Below are positions 35,905 through 44,624 of a stretch of 64,000 nucleotides of DNA, in pieces. Both the position numbers and the translations under genes were made by a program. This DNA is from Methanolobus mangrovi (lineage in GTDB: Archaea > Halobacteriota > Methanosarcinia > Methanosarcinales > Methanosarcinaceae), in contig NZ_CP133594.1 in the NCBI RefSeq assembly GCF_031312535.1, forward strand, positions 2,523,934 to 2,587,933, read 5' to 3'. Under the pieces are notes generated by a model that saw only the letters and a program-made list of their open reading frames with translations, made no database searches and had not been told where the DNA came from. Positions within the stretch are counted from its first letter, which is position 1, and each line of letters begins with the position of its first letter.

Positions 35905-36495
35905 TCAGGCCTTTCCTCTTGATTCACCAAGAACTATTCCTGTTGCAATAAGATGAGCCACTCTCAGTGGCTCAGGGATATTGCTCCTCGTTGATGAAAT
36001 ATTCACAATTCTGGCAGCTAATTCCTGCTTAATCCCGCAGCACTGGATAAATACGGGGTTGCATGCATCCTTTGTAATCACTTTGCTGATGTTGCCAGCT
36101 TTTTTGATAATTTTCATTCTCTTCTCTTTTTCAGGAAGATGGGAAAGGGCCGTTTCTATTTTTTCAAAATCCGGAAGGTTTCTCATCAGTACAATTACCG
36201 GTATATTCGTTTCTTCATTAAGCTGAATGATATCTACAGGATTAAAACCTCCGTAGGTAACGCCGTCAAGCATTATCACCCGGATTTGCAGAAAATGTTT
36301 ACTCTGACGCACCATTTCAATTATACGGGTTGTGGCATCCAAGCCATCACGGCTGATGTCTGAGCGAAGTACGCCGTCAAGCCACATACCGCCACGGAAA
36401 AAAGCTCCGACTATTGTAATAGTATCACTTATGAGTGCAGAATCGTCTATTCCTAATATGCGAATCTCGTCTTTTATATGAAAATATCCTTTCAC
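35905..36495 (-). CDS. DUF99 family protein (endonuclease V-like fold)
   Basis: 196 residues starting with GTG. The sequence EIRILGIDDSALISDTITIVGAFFRGG split over two strands, then VIMLDGVTYGGFNPVDI, matches DUF99, an archaeal family with an RNase H/endonuclease V-like fold. Acidic residues in IDDS and MLDG are in the right places for metal binding, but activity is not established. Zero-base convergent junction with glmM (TGATCA contains both stop codons). Confidence 0.82.
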   Translation of the reverse strand: MKGYFHIKDEIRILGIDDSALISDTITIVGAFFRGGMWLDGVLRSDISRDGLDATTRIIEMVRQSKHFLQIRVIMLDGVTYGGFNPVDIIQLNEETNIPVIVLMRNLPDFEKIETALSHLPEKEKRMKIIKKAGNISKVITKDACNPVFIQCCGIKQELAARIVNISSTRSNIPEPLRVAHLIATGIVLGESRGKA

Positions 36496-36545
36496 AAAAA
36501 AGTATTATGAAAAAAGGTAATGAAGTAACTTGCCAGCAGGAAAGC

Positions 36546-37835
36546 TTAAATGAACATTCCTTCCGGAAGAACTTCTGTTTTAGTTTCTTTCTTTGCCATT
36601 ACTTTCTGCACGGATTCAAGGAAATCATCCATACCGATAGTCTCTTTATTGAACCGGACGGCAAGCATACCTGCCTCCATGACAATAGCATTGAGATCTG
36701 CACCGCTTGCATTCTCGGTAAGTTTGGCCAGCTTCTTAAAGTCAATGGTGTCTGCAACTGACATGAAGCGGGTGTGTATCTTAAAGATATTCTCACGGGC
36801 TCCTTCATCCGGCATAGGTACATTTACAATCCTGTCAAACCTTCCTGGTCTGAGTATCGCAGGGTCAAGCACATCGATTCTGTTGGTGGCTGCTATTATC
36901 CTTACATCGCCTCTGTTGTCAAATCCATCCATTTCTGCAAGCAACTGCATGAGGGTTCTCTGCACTTCACGGTCTGCACCGTTTGTATCATTCAGACGCC
37001 TTGAAGCTATGGCATCCAGTTCATCTATAAAGATAATACTTGGGGATTTCTTCCTCGCCATTTCAAAAAGTTCCCTGACAAGTTTTGCACCATCGCCAAT
37101 ATACTTCTGTATCAGCTCGGAACCTACTACTCTTATGTATGTGGCTTCGGTTCTGTGTGCAACAGCTTTTGCCAGTAAGGTCTTTCCTGTTCCTGGTTCG
37201 CCGAAGAGAAGAACGCCCTTTGGTGGGGTGATGCCTATACGTGTGAAAGATTCCGGTTTTGTCAAAGGCAATTCGACGGATTCTATCAGTTCTTGTATCT
37301 GTGAGTCAAGTCCTCCGATATCTTCATAGTCGACATCCTGTGATTCCAGTACTTCCATTGCTGAAACTGCAGGATCTTCACTTGTGGGGATTACTTCCAC
37401 GATGGCAAGTGTTTGCTGATTCAGTGCAACCTTTACACCCGGTAAAAGTGAATCTTCATTCAGGTACTGTGATACGTTTACCATGAACTGCGGTCCGGTG
37501 GAACTCCTTACAAGGACCTTTTCCTCGCTTATAACATCCATTATGGTTGCAACTACAAGGGGTACGGTTTTCAGACGGTCTACTTCTGCCTGTAATCTGC
37601 GGACCTCGCGTTCGTATTTGAGTTTCTGGCTCTCAACAAAACGTTTTTCAGACTCTACCTGGTCGCATTGTTCTTTCAGGAGGTTATTCCTGGATTCTAG
37701 CTGTCTCATACGGTCAAGCAGATACTTGGAAAAATCTTCCTCATTATCTGAACCTACATAGTCATAGTCTGCCTTGTTCACTGAGGTAAAATCGTACCTT
37801 CTGTGCTCAAAGTCACTGTCAGTAGTCTCGCTCAT
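36546..37835 (-). CDS. pan: Proteasome-activating nucleotidase PAN
   Basis: 429 residues from the ATG at 37835, with CGGAGA 5-8 bases upstream; the frame extends 9 codons further without a better start. PAN is the hexameric AAA+ unfoldase that feeds the archaeal 20S proteasome. Layout: N-terminal coiled coil (35-89), OB domain, Walker [15 protein letters not shown] (about 211), Walker [14 protein letters not shown], sensor [20 protein letters not shown]. The C terminus ends in MFI, a hydrophobic-aromatic-any variant of the HbYX motif that opens the proteasome gate. Divergent from the aMBF1 gene. Confidence 0.97.
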   Translation of the reverse strand: MSETTDSDFEHRRYDFTSVNKADYDYVGSDNEEDFSKYLLDRMRQLESRNNLLKEQCDQVESEKRFVESQKLKYEREVRRLQAEVDRLKTVPLVVATIMDVISEEKVLVRSSTGPQFMVNVSQYLNEDSLLPGVKVALNQQTLAIVEVIPTSEDPAVSAMEVLESQDVDYEDIGGLDSQIQELIESVELPLTKPESFTRIGITPPKGVLLFGEPGTGKTLLAKAVAHRTEATYIRVVGSELIQKYIGDGAKLVRELFEMARKKSPSIIFIDELDAIASRRLNDTNGADREVQRTLMQLLAEMDGFDNRGDVRIIAATNRIDVLDPAILRPGRFDRIVNVPMPDEGARENIFKIHTRFMSVADTIDFKKLAKLTENASGADLNAIVMEAGMLAVRFNKETIGMDDFLESVQKVMAKKETKTEVLPEGMFI

Positions 37836-37917
37836 GTGTCTCCGAATACTATTTAAGTGCAAAGGGTATATAGCCCTTTCGTAAAGAAGAGATTAGACCC
37901 TTTATGAGTTGAGATCT

Positions 37918-38406
37918 ATGCAGTGTGAAATATGTGGCGCTGAAATAAGAGGCGATTCTTTTAAAGTTAGTATTGATGGAAGTGAACTTACCGTATGTGG
38001 AAGGTGTTCACAATATGGGAAAGCAACCGGCAAGCGTGCCCCCGTGTCAAGGAAAGTTGCACCTGTTAGCCGTGCTCCTATGACCTCCGGAACTCGCAGA
38101 CCTCCTAAAAAAGCTCCTGAAATGGTAGTTGATGAACTTGTTGACGACTATGCTCAGGTTATCAGGGAAGCCAGGGAAGGCAAGAAATGGTCACATGACC
38201 AGTTGGCTTCAAAGATCAAGGAAAAAGCAATGTTGATCAAAAAGATCGAACGTGGTGAAATTGTTCCTGAAGATGACATTCGTCAGAAGATCGAAAAAGC
38301 CCTTGATATCAAGCTTACTGAAAGGAGTGGCGATAGTGACTGGAGTGGTGACCGTCTGAACCGTGGTACTACACTTGGCGATATTGTAACAATCAAACGA
38401 AAATAA
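37918..38406 (+). CDS. Multiprotein bridging factor aMBF1
   Basis: 162 residues from the ATG at 37918. An N-terminal zinc ribbon (CEICGAEIRGD with CGRC downstream) is joined by a basic linker (GKRAPVSRKVAPVSRAPM) to a Cro/C1-type helix-turn-helix (KWSHDQLASKIKEKAMLIKK, then IEKALDIKLTE). Archaeal MBF1 binds the small ribosomal subunit and, in eukaryotes, bridges TBP and activators. It faces away from pan over a 80-base divergent promoter and is followed by proC. Confidence 0.93.
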   Translation: MQCEICGAEIRGDSFKVSIDGSELTVCGRCSQYGKATGKRAPVSRKVAPVSRAPMTSGTRRPPKKAPEMVVDELVDDYAQVIREAREGKKWSHDQLASKIKEKAMLIKKIERGEIVPEDDIRQKIEKALDIKLTERSGDSDWSGDRLNRGTTLGDIVTIKRK

Positions 38407-38425
38407 GGATAATTTAAGTGATAAA

Positions 38426-39241
38426 ATGAGTCTGGAAGGCAAAAAACTAGGATTTATAGGGACCGGGAAAATGGGCAGCGCATTGATTAAGGGGATATGC
38501 GGTTCAGGACTATTTTCTCCTTCCAATGTATATGCAAGTGATCTTTATGAACCATCTCTGGATGAATTGAAGCAGAATGCAGGTATCAATGTGTCCACAG
38601 ATAATAAAGTCACAGTCATTAACTCCGATGTAGTTGTCCTTGCAGTCAAGCCACAGATCCTCCGAAAAGTGATAGAATCTATAAAGGAAGATGTCACTGA
38701 AGACAAGTTGGTCATTTCTATTGCTGCCGGTGTCAAACTGGAAGATATCGAAAAGGAATTCAACGACGGTACTCGTGTTGTAAGGGTTATGCCAAATATA
38801 GCTGCAACTGTTGCAGAGGCTGCTTCTGCTATCACGCAGGGTCAAAATGCATCAAAAGAAGATGCTGAGGATGCACTTGCAATATTCCGTTCCGTTGGAA
38901 GCGCAATTCAGGTATCTGAAAATCTGATGGATGCAGTGACCGGTCTATCTGGCAGTGGTCCTGCTTACATATTCCCTGTAATCGAGGCAATGGCGGATGG
39001 TGCTGTATACGAAGGACTGGACAGGAACAGTGCACTTATCCTTGCAGCCCAGACTGTAATTGGTGCTGCAAAAATGGTACTTGAGACTGGGATGCATCCC
39101 GGCGAGCTTAAGGATATGGTGACTTCACCAGCAGGAACCACAATTCGTGGTGTCCGTATTCTGGAAGAATATGGTGTAAGGGCAGCTTTCATGAATGCAG
39201 TGATCGAATCCTCAAACCGTTCAAAAGAATTGGCCAAATGA
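38426..39241 (+). CDS. proC: Pyrroline-5-carboxylate reductase
   Basis: 271 residues. The last enzyme of proline synthesis, reducing P5C with NAD(P)H. Rossmann motif GFIGTGKMGSALIKG at the N terminus and the diagnostic LSGSGPAYIFPVIEAMADGA with the C-terminal MVTSPAGTTIRGVRILEE are present. It starts 19 bases after the aMBF1 gene, so the two may be co-transcribed. No other proline genes are near. Confidence 0.95.
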   Translation: MSLEGKKLGFIGTGKMGSALIKGICGSGLFSPSNVYASDLYEPSLDELKQNAGINVSTDNKVTVINSDVVVLAVKPQILRKVIESIKEDVTEDKLVISIAAGVKLEDIEKEFNDGTRVVRVMPNIAATVAEAASAITQGQNASKEDAEDALAIFRSVGSAIQVSENLMDAVTGLSGSGPAYIFPVIEAMADGAVYEGLDRNSALILAAQTVIGAAKMVLETGMHPGELKDMVTSPAGTTIRGVRILEEYGVRAAFMNAVIESSNRSKELAK

Positions 39242-39409
39242 TCCTTGATTAAAAAAATCTTGTATATTTCTCTGAATAGAAAACTTTATTACATTAAGAA
39301 GTTTTAACTATAATTAAACTAGGAAATCCAAGCATATTGGGTGCGGGAACCTAAAAACGTAGTTCAAGAGATATACCTATGAAAAAATTATACAAGGGGA
39401 TTTTTTGGT

Positions 39410-39778
39410 ATGGGGATTGATGTTAAATCTTTTGCTGTCATCAGGGGCGATAATGCTGATAAAGTCAATGTTGCATTGCATGACCTTGAGCATTATGGTA
39501 GGATGAAGTTTTTATCAAAGCCAAAAAGGATTGAGCCACTTTATGCTGATAATCTGTTGGTTAGTGTTGCAGGTGTGCCCTTAAGGGCCAAATGCAATTC
39601 TGCAGCATTGGTGGAGCTTGATAATAATGCAGGAGCTGCCATCAGTAAGTTAAGGAAAATACATCCTCCTGCTCATGTGGTGATAGTAAGTCCCAGGCAT
39701 GAAGTCTATGAAGAACTCATGGATAAGTCTGAACTATATCCTGAATTCGAGCGCAATTTCGAACCTCAACACCACTGA
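39410..39778 (+). CDS. DUF356 family protein
   Basis: 122 residues. FAVIRGDNADKVNVALHDLE, then AHVVIVSPRHEVYEELMD are typical of DUF356, a small archaeal family of unknown function found in methanogens. AAGGGG lies about 13 bases before the ATG. The 168-base gap from proC holds an AT-rich stretch and a 13-codon open frame (39379-39420) that overlaps the start out of frame; I do not call it a gene. Confidence 0.75.
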   Translation: MGIDVKSFAVIRGDNADKVNVALHDLEHYGRMKFLSKPKRIEPLYADNLLVSVAGVPLRAKCNSAALVELDNNAGAAISKLRKIHPPAHVVIVSPRHEVYEELMDKSELYPEFERNFEPQHH

Positions 39779-39789
39779 AAATAATGGCT

Positions 39790-40260
39790 TTACCTGAAAG
39801 TATCATTTACATCTGTAGCTTTGGTTATATCTCTTAGTTTTCTAACGTAGCTTGGAAGGCTTTCAACATCTTTTATCTCTTTCTGGACCAGGGATACAAT
39901 AAGGTCACGTAGTCTTGTTTCAGGGTTTGACCCCAAAGACTGCAGGTTCTCTATAAGTTTTGAAGCCAGCAGATTTCCCCTGCGATCCCAATCAGTAAGA
40001 ATGACCGCCTTTTGATCACTCTTTGCTATGTCCTCACAGAAATTAATAAGGGAATGATGGGTGGCAAGACGGAAGTCTCCATTCAGTCCTAAAGACTTTA
40101 AGGCCATAATATCTCTTTTCCCCTCAACAACAATGATTGAACCCTGGTTGGCGAGTTCCTGTAATTGCGCCAACAATTCCTCGATCATCTCCAGTCTTTT
40201 TTCATAAACGATTAGGGGGGCCTTTAATGTCCTTTTAGAATGTGGTTGTCTTCTTTCCAT
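39790..40260 (-). CDS. Toprim domain protein
   Basis: 156 residues. The Toprim core is visible as IIVVEGKRDIMALKSLGL (catalytic glutamate) and KAVILTDWDRRGNLLASKLI (DxD motif). Stand-alone small Toprim proteins resemble RNase M5 and the Toprim part of DnaG; the archaeal ones are of unknown role. A box A (TTTTTATATATGG on the minus strand, about 40362-40350) lies upstream and would give a leader of about 65 bases. Basic extensions flank the domain. Confidence 0.8.
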   Translation of the reverse strand: MERRQPHSKRTLKAPLIVYEKRLEMIEELLAQLQELANQGSIIVVEGKRDIMALKSLGLNGDFRLATHHSLINFCEDIAKSDQKAVILTDWDRRGNLLASKLIENLQSLGSNPETRLRDLIVSLVQKEIKDVESLPSYVRKLRDITKATDVNDTFR

Positions 40261-40380
40261 AAAAATGTCCCCTAAATATTTTTTAAAACTCTGCTTGAAG
40301 GTTACGCTTCATCAGATTAAAGACTGTCCTTTGAATTTAGATCTGAACATCCATATATAAAAAGCGTAAATAAAATAGTT

Positions 40381-40467
40381 ATTTACAAGTAAATACCCTG
40401 CCGCAATGAAAAGCAAACTTTCGGGATCGGAGGGGGTTTACGGCAGGGAGATAACATTCACTTGTAA
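40381..40467 (-). other. Structured 3' region of the 26-residue gene (nested inverted repeats)
   Basis: CCCTGCCG (40396-40403) and CGGCAGGG (40441-40448) are a perfect 8-bp inverted repeat enclosing a G-rich loop. Around it lie TTACAAGT (40383-40390) and ACTTGTAA (40460-40467), a second exact 8-bp pair that starts inside the last codon and stop of the small gene. ATTTAC-AA-GTAAAT (40381-40394) is also symmetrical. On the minus strand this could be a terminator or a regulatory 3' structure; a plus-strand RNA is possible because an AT-rich box (CCATATATAAA) lies upstream on that strand. Confidence 0.45.
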
Positions 40468-40538
40468 TAACGAACGAATTCTTCAAATTGTTCATAGTAA
40501 CTGGCTCTTTCAACCATAGTTTCGAAATATTCATCCAT
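40458..40538 (-). CDS. 26-residue small protein
   Basis: An ATG preceded by GAGGTGAAATAC (an excellent ribosome binding site, 6-8 base spacing) opens a 26-codon frame encoding a peptide that begins MDEYFETMVERASYY and ends EEFVRYYK. It is rich in E, Y and F and predicted helical. A TATA-like box (TTAATATATTC on the minus strand, near 40570-40580) lies about 40 bases upstream. The binding site, promoter and structured 3' region argue for a real small gene. Its size recalls the 23-residue sP26 of Methanosarcina mazei, reported to act on glutamine synthetase; homology is not shown. Confidence 0.6.
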   Translation of the reverse strand: MDEYFETMVERASYYEQFEEFVRYYK

Positions 40539-40629
40539 GTATTTCACCTCAGATACTAGATTGTCATCTGAATATATTAAGCAAAGGCAAGCATGGTGAA
40601 AGTATTTGGTTTAATAGTAAAGAGGATAG

Positions 40630-40956
40630 TTAATCCGCATGCTCCGGCAATCTATCCTTGAGTATTCTAACGACTGTATCATATTCTACATTCTCTAAAA
40701 GAAGGGATTTTTTAGAATTATGCATGCCATTTACGATAGAAACGTCCGTGGATCTCAATTGAAATAGTTCTGCAAGGCTGGATATAAGTTGTTCATTGGC
40801 TTTTCCTTTCTGGGCACTCTGGGATAAACGCACTTCAACACGCTTCCTCCAGAGATTGTAGCCACTTGGAATGCAAAGTTTCTTCGATCCTGGGGTTACT
40901 TCGATATCAATGATGACTCCTGCATCAACCTTTTTCAAAGCATCCTCAAAAGACAT
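40630..40956 (-). CDS. DUF167 (YggU-like) family protein
   Basis: 108 residues. IDIEVTPGSKKLCIPSGYN, then VRLSQSAQKGKANEQLISSL is the DUF167/YggU signature (conserved KGKAN loop). The family is widespread in bacteria, archaea and eukaryotes; the function is unknown. A box A (TTAGATATATC on the minus strand, near 40975-40985) lies close to the start, implying a very short leader. Confidence 0.88.
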   Translation of the reverse strand: MSFEDALKKVDAGVIIDIEVTPGSKKLCIPSGYNLWRKRVEVRLSQSAQKGKANEQLISSLAELFQLRSTDVSIVNGMHNSKKSLLLENVEYDTVVRILKDRLPEHAD

Positions 40957-40998
40957 TCATAACACCATCAAATAAGATATATCTAAAACAGGTAATGA

Positions 40999-41190
40999 GG
41001 ATAGGATAATGCTGTCGTCTGACGCACTAACTCCGGGATATCATCCTATGGAATTTCCGCTGTCCACCCCAGTTTCCCTCGTGACAGGCTTTATCGCACT
41101 ATCCAGTGTAGCGTATTGAGGTTGTCTGTACAATCACTGATAGGCTCTGCCATGCTCTCATGCAAGGACCTAACAATACGCACTTTCAAT
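40999..41190 (-). ncRNA. Candidate structured non-coding RNA
   Basis: This gap between DUF167 and cfbB is clearly GC-richer than other intergenic DNA and has no convincing frame. A strong box A (CCTTTATATGTA on the minus strand, 41212-41201) predicts a start near 41188. Downstream are exact complementary segments: CAATACGC (41174-41181) with GCGTATTG (41111-41118); CTATCC (41099-41104) with GGATAG (40999-41004); ATCCTAT (41043-41049) with ATAGGAT (41001-41007); and CTGTC with GACAG near 41060-41087. Two folded domains are therefore possible. I do not recognise it as RNase P, SRP RNA or a known riboswitch; strand and ends are inferred. Confidence 0.42.
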
Positions 41191-41238
41191 ACAACATGTG
41201 ATACATATAAAGGTAGCGTCTTAAATATCCACAAACAC

Positions 41239-42555
41239 TTAGCAACGCTTATACTCTCTACATTTTTCCACAAAACTCTTCACAGGGAAAGAAGCAGGAT
41301 GTGCATGTGTATAACTTGCAAGTGCATTATGTTCAGTGAGGCCATCCTTGCCGTCAATTATTCCCTTTCCTCTCTTCATTTCGTATGCAAGCTTTGCATC
41401 ATTGTCGCAGTAAGTTACGGAATAATGGAACTCATGTCCTCGTATTGTTCCCTTGATAAAGTCTCCGTTTGCCTGTCCTTCTGTGTATCCCAATGCCTGG
41501 AGTTTCTTTGTCAGCACAGTCTGCGCAGGGAGGACATCCGCCATTTTGTAAACTGTTCCTTCTATATCGTATGAGGTGGAAAGGTATTGTAATCCTCCGC
41601 ATTCTCCATAGATGGGCATTCCTTCTGCAGAGAGGTCTTTCAGGGATTTTGTAGTCTTTGAACTTTCAAGTTCTGACATGTATAATTCCGGATAGCCTCC
41701 TCCAAAGTACAGGCCATCGACTTCAGGAAGCTCTCCTTTTATCGGGCTGAAGAAAACAGGTTCTGCACCAGCACTTCTGAAAGCATCGAACATGTCCTGA
41801 TAATAGAAACAGAATGCACTGTCATATGCAATACCAATTCTGATATCCGTTTCTCTTTCCTCTTCCACGGTGCTCTTCTCGGATTCAGGGGCCGTTTGTG
41901 CAATTGAGAGTATGGCATCAAGGTCGATATTCTCTTCGATGAAAGCGGCCAGATTCTCCGTATCAAAGTCCTGTTCATGTGCCATATAGAGTCCAAGATG
42001 GCGTGATGGGACTGTTATATCCTTATTACGTGGCAGGGTTCCTACAACAGGGATGTCCGGTATGGAGTCAATGATCATTTGGGCATGTCTTGGGCTTCCA
42101 ACCTTGTTCAGTATGACTCCAGCAATCTTCACGTCTTTGTCGAATTCTGAGAATCCCTTAACTATAGCTGCAGCACTTCTTGACATCCCGTGTACGTTTA
42201 CAATAAGTATGACTGGTATGTCCAGAGTCTTTGCAACATGCGCGGAACTTGCGATCTCAGTTGAGCCCATTCCGTCAAAAAGTCCCATTACTCCTTCAAC
42301 AACATTGATGTCTGCATTTTCAGAGTACCTGGAAAATGTATTTTTTACGCCGTCTACCTGCATCATGAATGTATCCAGGTTTCTTGAAGGCTTCCCGCAG
42401 ATGGCTGTATGGTATGTAGGATCGATGTAGTCAGGTCCAACCTTAAAGGGTTGTACTTCCATTTCTCTTCTCTTCAGGGCTGCCATAATGCCCATGGAAA
42501 CCGTTGTTTTTCCAACACCGCTGTTAGTACCTGCAAGTAACACCGCTTTTGTCAT
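41239..42555 (-). CDS. cfbB: Ni-sirohydrochlorin / cobyrinate a,c-diamide synthase (CfbB/CbiA)
   Basis: 438 residues. ATP- and glutamine-dependent amidation of the a and c acetate groups. In methanogens the CfbB form acts on Ni-sirohydrochlorin in coenzyme F430 synthesis; the homologous CbiA acts in cobamide synthesis, and sequence by eye cannot separate them with certainty. The P-loop AGTNSGVGKTTVSMG (8-22), the VEGVMGLFDGMGS loop and the C-terminal class I glutaminase-like domain with PIYGECGGLQYLS (cysteine near residue 317) and HEFHYS are present. It precedes the candidate RNA on the same strand. Confidence 0.9.
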   Translation of the reverse strand: MTKAVLLAGTNSGVGKTTVSMGIMAALKRREMEVQPFKVGPDYIDPTYHTAICGKPSRNLDTFMMQVDGVKNTFSRYSENADINVVEGVMGLFDGMGSTEIASSAHVAKTLDIPVILIVNVHGMSRSAAAIVKGFSEFDKDVKIAGVILNKVGSPRHAQMIIDSIPDIPVVGTLPRNKDITVPSRHLGLYMAHEQDFDTENLAAFIEENIDLDAILSIAQTAPESEKSTVEEERETDIRIGIAYDSAFCFYYQDMFDAFRSAGAEPVFFSPIKGELPEVDGLYFGGGYPELYMSELESSKTTKSLKDLSAEGMPIYGECGGLQYLSTSYDIEGTVYKMADVLPAQTVLTKKLQALGYTEGQANGDFIKGTIRGHEFHYSVTYCDNDAKLAYEMKRGKGIIDGKDGLTEHNALASYTHAHPASFPVKSFVEKCREYKRC

Positions 42556-42644
42556 GGAGTTAATTGTGTACAGTTTGTATATATGTGTTATTCCCTCGGG
42601 CGAGCATTCAAAATAGTTAAATAAATAACGTCTATCTAAGTACT

Positions 42645-43559
42645 ATGTCTTCCGCAGGAACAGGGGAAGTTCTCACAGACTCATACGGACGTACTGTCAG
42701 GAGTCTGAGAATGTCCATAACCGACCGTTGCAATCTGAATTGCATCTACTGTCACAACGAGGGCCATGTTGGCCATAGTCGTGAGATGCCAGTGGACACC
42801 ATCGTCAATATTGTTGAGGTGGCTTCACAGTTCGGGATAAACCGGTTGAAACTCTCCGGAGGGGAACCTCTTCTAAGGAAGGATCTTGAAGAAGCACTTA
42901 CCCGCCTGCCGGATATGAGGGATATATCTCTGACTACCAACGCCGTTTTGTTAAGGGACAGGGCATCCTCTCTTAAAGATGCAGGTCTTGACAGGGTGAA
43001 CATAAGCCTTGATACCCTCGATCCTGAAAAATATCGCACGATCGCCAAGTGTTCAACGGGCATGTTTGACCGGGTGCTTGATGGTATCCATGCGGCAGTT
43101 GATGCAGGTCTTACTCCTGTTAAACTGAATATGGTTCTTCTGAAGGATCTCAACGATGATGAGATCAAGGATATGCTGGACTTTACTCGTGGTTACGGTG
43201 GCGACGTGATGTTGCAACTGATCGAACTCATGGATTTCAGGGACCTTCCTCAATATAGGATCAATGCCAATGAGGTGGAAAAGTCTTTGTTGTCTGTTTC
43301 CTCGGATGTGCAGGTCCGTGAATTGCACAAGAGGAAAAAATATATCATCAATGGTGCAGAAGTCGAGTTTGTCAGGCCGGTGGATAACACTGAATTCTGT
43401 GCAAACTGTAACAGGCTAAGAGTTTCAGCAGACGGCAAGCTAAAACCATGTCTGCTGGTAAACAATAATCTGGTGGATGTCTTAAACGCCACCAAAGATG
43501 AACTGCCTGACCTTTTCAGGTTGGCAGTGAGCAAACGCGTTCCTTTTTGCAGGGACTGA
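42645..43559 (+). CDS. moaA: GTP 3',8-cyclase MoaA
   Basis: 304 residues. A radical SAM enzyme that converts GTP to the 3',8-cyclised intermediate of molybdopterin. N-terminal cluster cysteines are C29, C33 and C36 (DRCNLNCIYCHNEG); the second, substrate-binding cluster is in FCANCNRLRVSADGKLKPCL. The protein is shorter than bacterial MoaA (about 330) and lacks the terminal GG, as usual in archaea. Divergent from cfbB over an 89-base gap. A 49-codon gene follows after 14 bases. Confidence 0.93.
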   Translation: MSSAGTGEVLTDSYGRTVRSLRMSITDRCNLNCIYCHNEGHVGHSREMPVDTIVNIVEVASQFGINRLKLSGGEPLLRKDLEEALTRLPDMRDISLTTNAVLLRDRASSLKDAGLDRVNISLDTLDPEKYRTIAKCSTGMFDRVLDGIHAAVDAGLTPVKLNMVLLKDLNDDEIKDMLDFTRGYGGDVMLQLIELMDFRDLPQYRINANEVEKSLLSVSSDVQVRELHKRKKYIINGAEVEFVRPVDNTEFCANCNRLRVSADGKLKPCLLVNNNLVDVLNATKDELPDLFRLAVSKRVPFCRD

Positions 43560-43573
43560 CAGGAGTTTTAAAA

Positions 43574-43723
43574 ATGGAAGTTGAATTAACAGTAGACGGA
43601 AAAAACATTGAGATCAATCACTTTGTTCAGGCCATACTTGGCAGCACGGTAGTTGGTGCAGCCACAACCCTGCATGGTGTGGACAGGGATTGTAAAGAGA
43701 TTCTCATAAAAGTAAAGCAATAA
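43574..43723 (+). CDS. Small conserved-looking protein downstream of moaA
   Basis: 49 residues, starting at an ATG with AGGAG 9 bases upstream. It begins MEVELTVDGKNIEINHFVQA and ends KEILIKVKQ: an alternating beta strand, a helix containing LGSTVVGAATTLHGV, and a final strand. The layout resembles short archaeal proteins of the V-N-G-x-x-V-x-x-N-x-F-V type that I recall from other methanogens, but no name or function can be given. Likely co-transcribed with moaA. Confidence 0.72.
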   Translation: MEVELTVDGKNIEINHFVQAILGSTVVGAATTLHGVDRDCKEILIKVKQ

Positions 43724-43751
43724 TCTCAATTCTTCTTTTTATTTGTTTTGA

Positions 43752-43771
43752 CACCTGCTTTACAGCAGGTG
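43752..43771. repeat. Inverted repeat at the surE 3' end
   Basis: CACCTGC (43752-43758) and GCAGGTG (43765-43771) form a perfect 7-bp stem with a 6-base loop over the surE stop codon. On the plus strand a T-rich stretch precedes rather than follows it, and on the minus strand A-rich sequence follows, so it is not a textbook terminator for either gene. Confidence 0.45.
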
Positions 43772-44548
43772 CTCAATTTCTGAAAAGTCTATCGGGGCAG
43801 TCGCATCGAGTGAGATCGGTGTTACTGATACGTTTCCATTCTGCATTATGGCATGGACATCGGTCCCTTTTTCATCGTCCACAAGCAGCTCTCCTGCTAT
43901 CCAGTAATATGGTCTGCCTCTGGGGTCGCGTCTCTCTTCAACATCGGTCTTGAAGAATTTCCTTGCAAGTCGTGTTATTTCTATTTCAGGTTCATTTTCG
44001 ACGTGATGTGGTATATTAACATTGAGTAGGTCCACTTTCTCAGGAAGTCCATGCTCAAGGACTTTCTTTGCTATCCTGTTGACAACTTTTATAGCCACAT
44101 CGTAGTCATGCTTGAATTCCCTGTTGTCATCGAACTTATCGCCCTCTTCCATGACCTGAATGGATGCAGCAATTGCCGGTACGCCATAACTTGCACCTTC
44201 TAGGGCAGCACCTATGGTTCCTGAAGTGGTGATCGTATCTGTACTAATATTCTCTCCTATGTTGAATCCTGAAAGAATTAGATCCGGCATTTGTTTCATG
44301 ACCGTGAATATTCCAAGTATGACTGAATCGGTGGGTGTGCCGGCAACGGCATTGACATCAATTCCGTGAATCGTGGTCTGTGTTATCCGGAGTGGTTCAA
44401 AAATAGATATTGAGCGACCAACGCCACTCTGTTGCATCATGGGGGCAGAAACCGTTACATCTCCCAGGTCAGCAACACTTTTGTAGGCAGCATGTATGCC
44501 TGTAGAATAAACACCGTCATCATTTGTGACTAATATATTTTTCGACAT
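43760..44548 (-). CDS. surE: 5'/3'-nucleotidase SurE
   Basis: 262 residues. A metal-dependent phosphatase acting on nucleoside monophosphates. The N-terminal metal site ILVTNDDGVYSTGI, the second site LILSGFNIGENISTD and the AVAGTPTDSVILGI loop (SurE 'GTP-D' motif) are present. Length is normal for the family. It converges with the 49-residue gene. Housekeeping role in nucleotide balance or stationary-phase survival is known for relatives. Confidence 0.94.
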   Translation of the reverse strand: MSKNILVTNDDGVYSTGIHAAYKSVADLGDVTVSAPMMQQSGVGRSISIFEPLRITQTTIHGIDVNAVAGTPTDSVILGIFTVMKQMPDLILSGFNIGENISTDTITTSGTIGAALEGASYGVPAIAASIQVMEEGDKFDDNREFKHDYDVAIKVVNRIAKKVLEHGLPEKVDLLNVNIPHHVENEPEIEITRLARKFFKTDVEERRDPRGRPYYWIAGELLVDDEKGTDVHAIMQNGNVSVTPISLDATAPIDFSEIEHLL

Positions 44549-44624
44549 GCTTACATCATTGTAAGCTCATGCCTTAAAATTAATGGGTAAAAAAGTAAGG
44601 GATAACTATGGGATAAATGCGCAT

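Noticed and set aside
39379-39420. 13-codon open frame overlapping the DUF356 start out of frame
   Set aside because: No ribosome binding site of its own, very AT-rich, and the AAGGGG in it is better explained as the DUF356 binding site.
40999-41190. Cobalamin riboswitch near cfbB
   Set aside because: The region lies downstream of cfbB, not upstream, and lacks the conserved cobalamin-box sequence.
41091-41273. 60-residue leftward open frame across the cfbB end
   Set aside because: It overlaps cfbB and the structured RNA candidate, has no ribosome binding site and no recognisable protein pattern.
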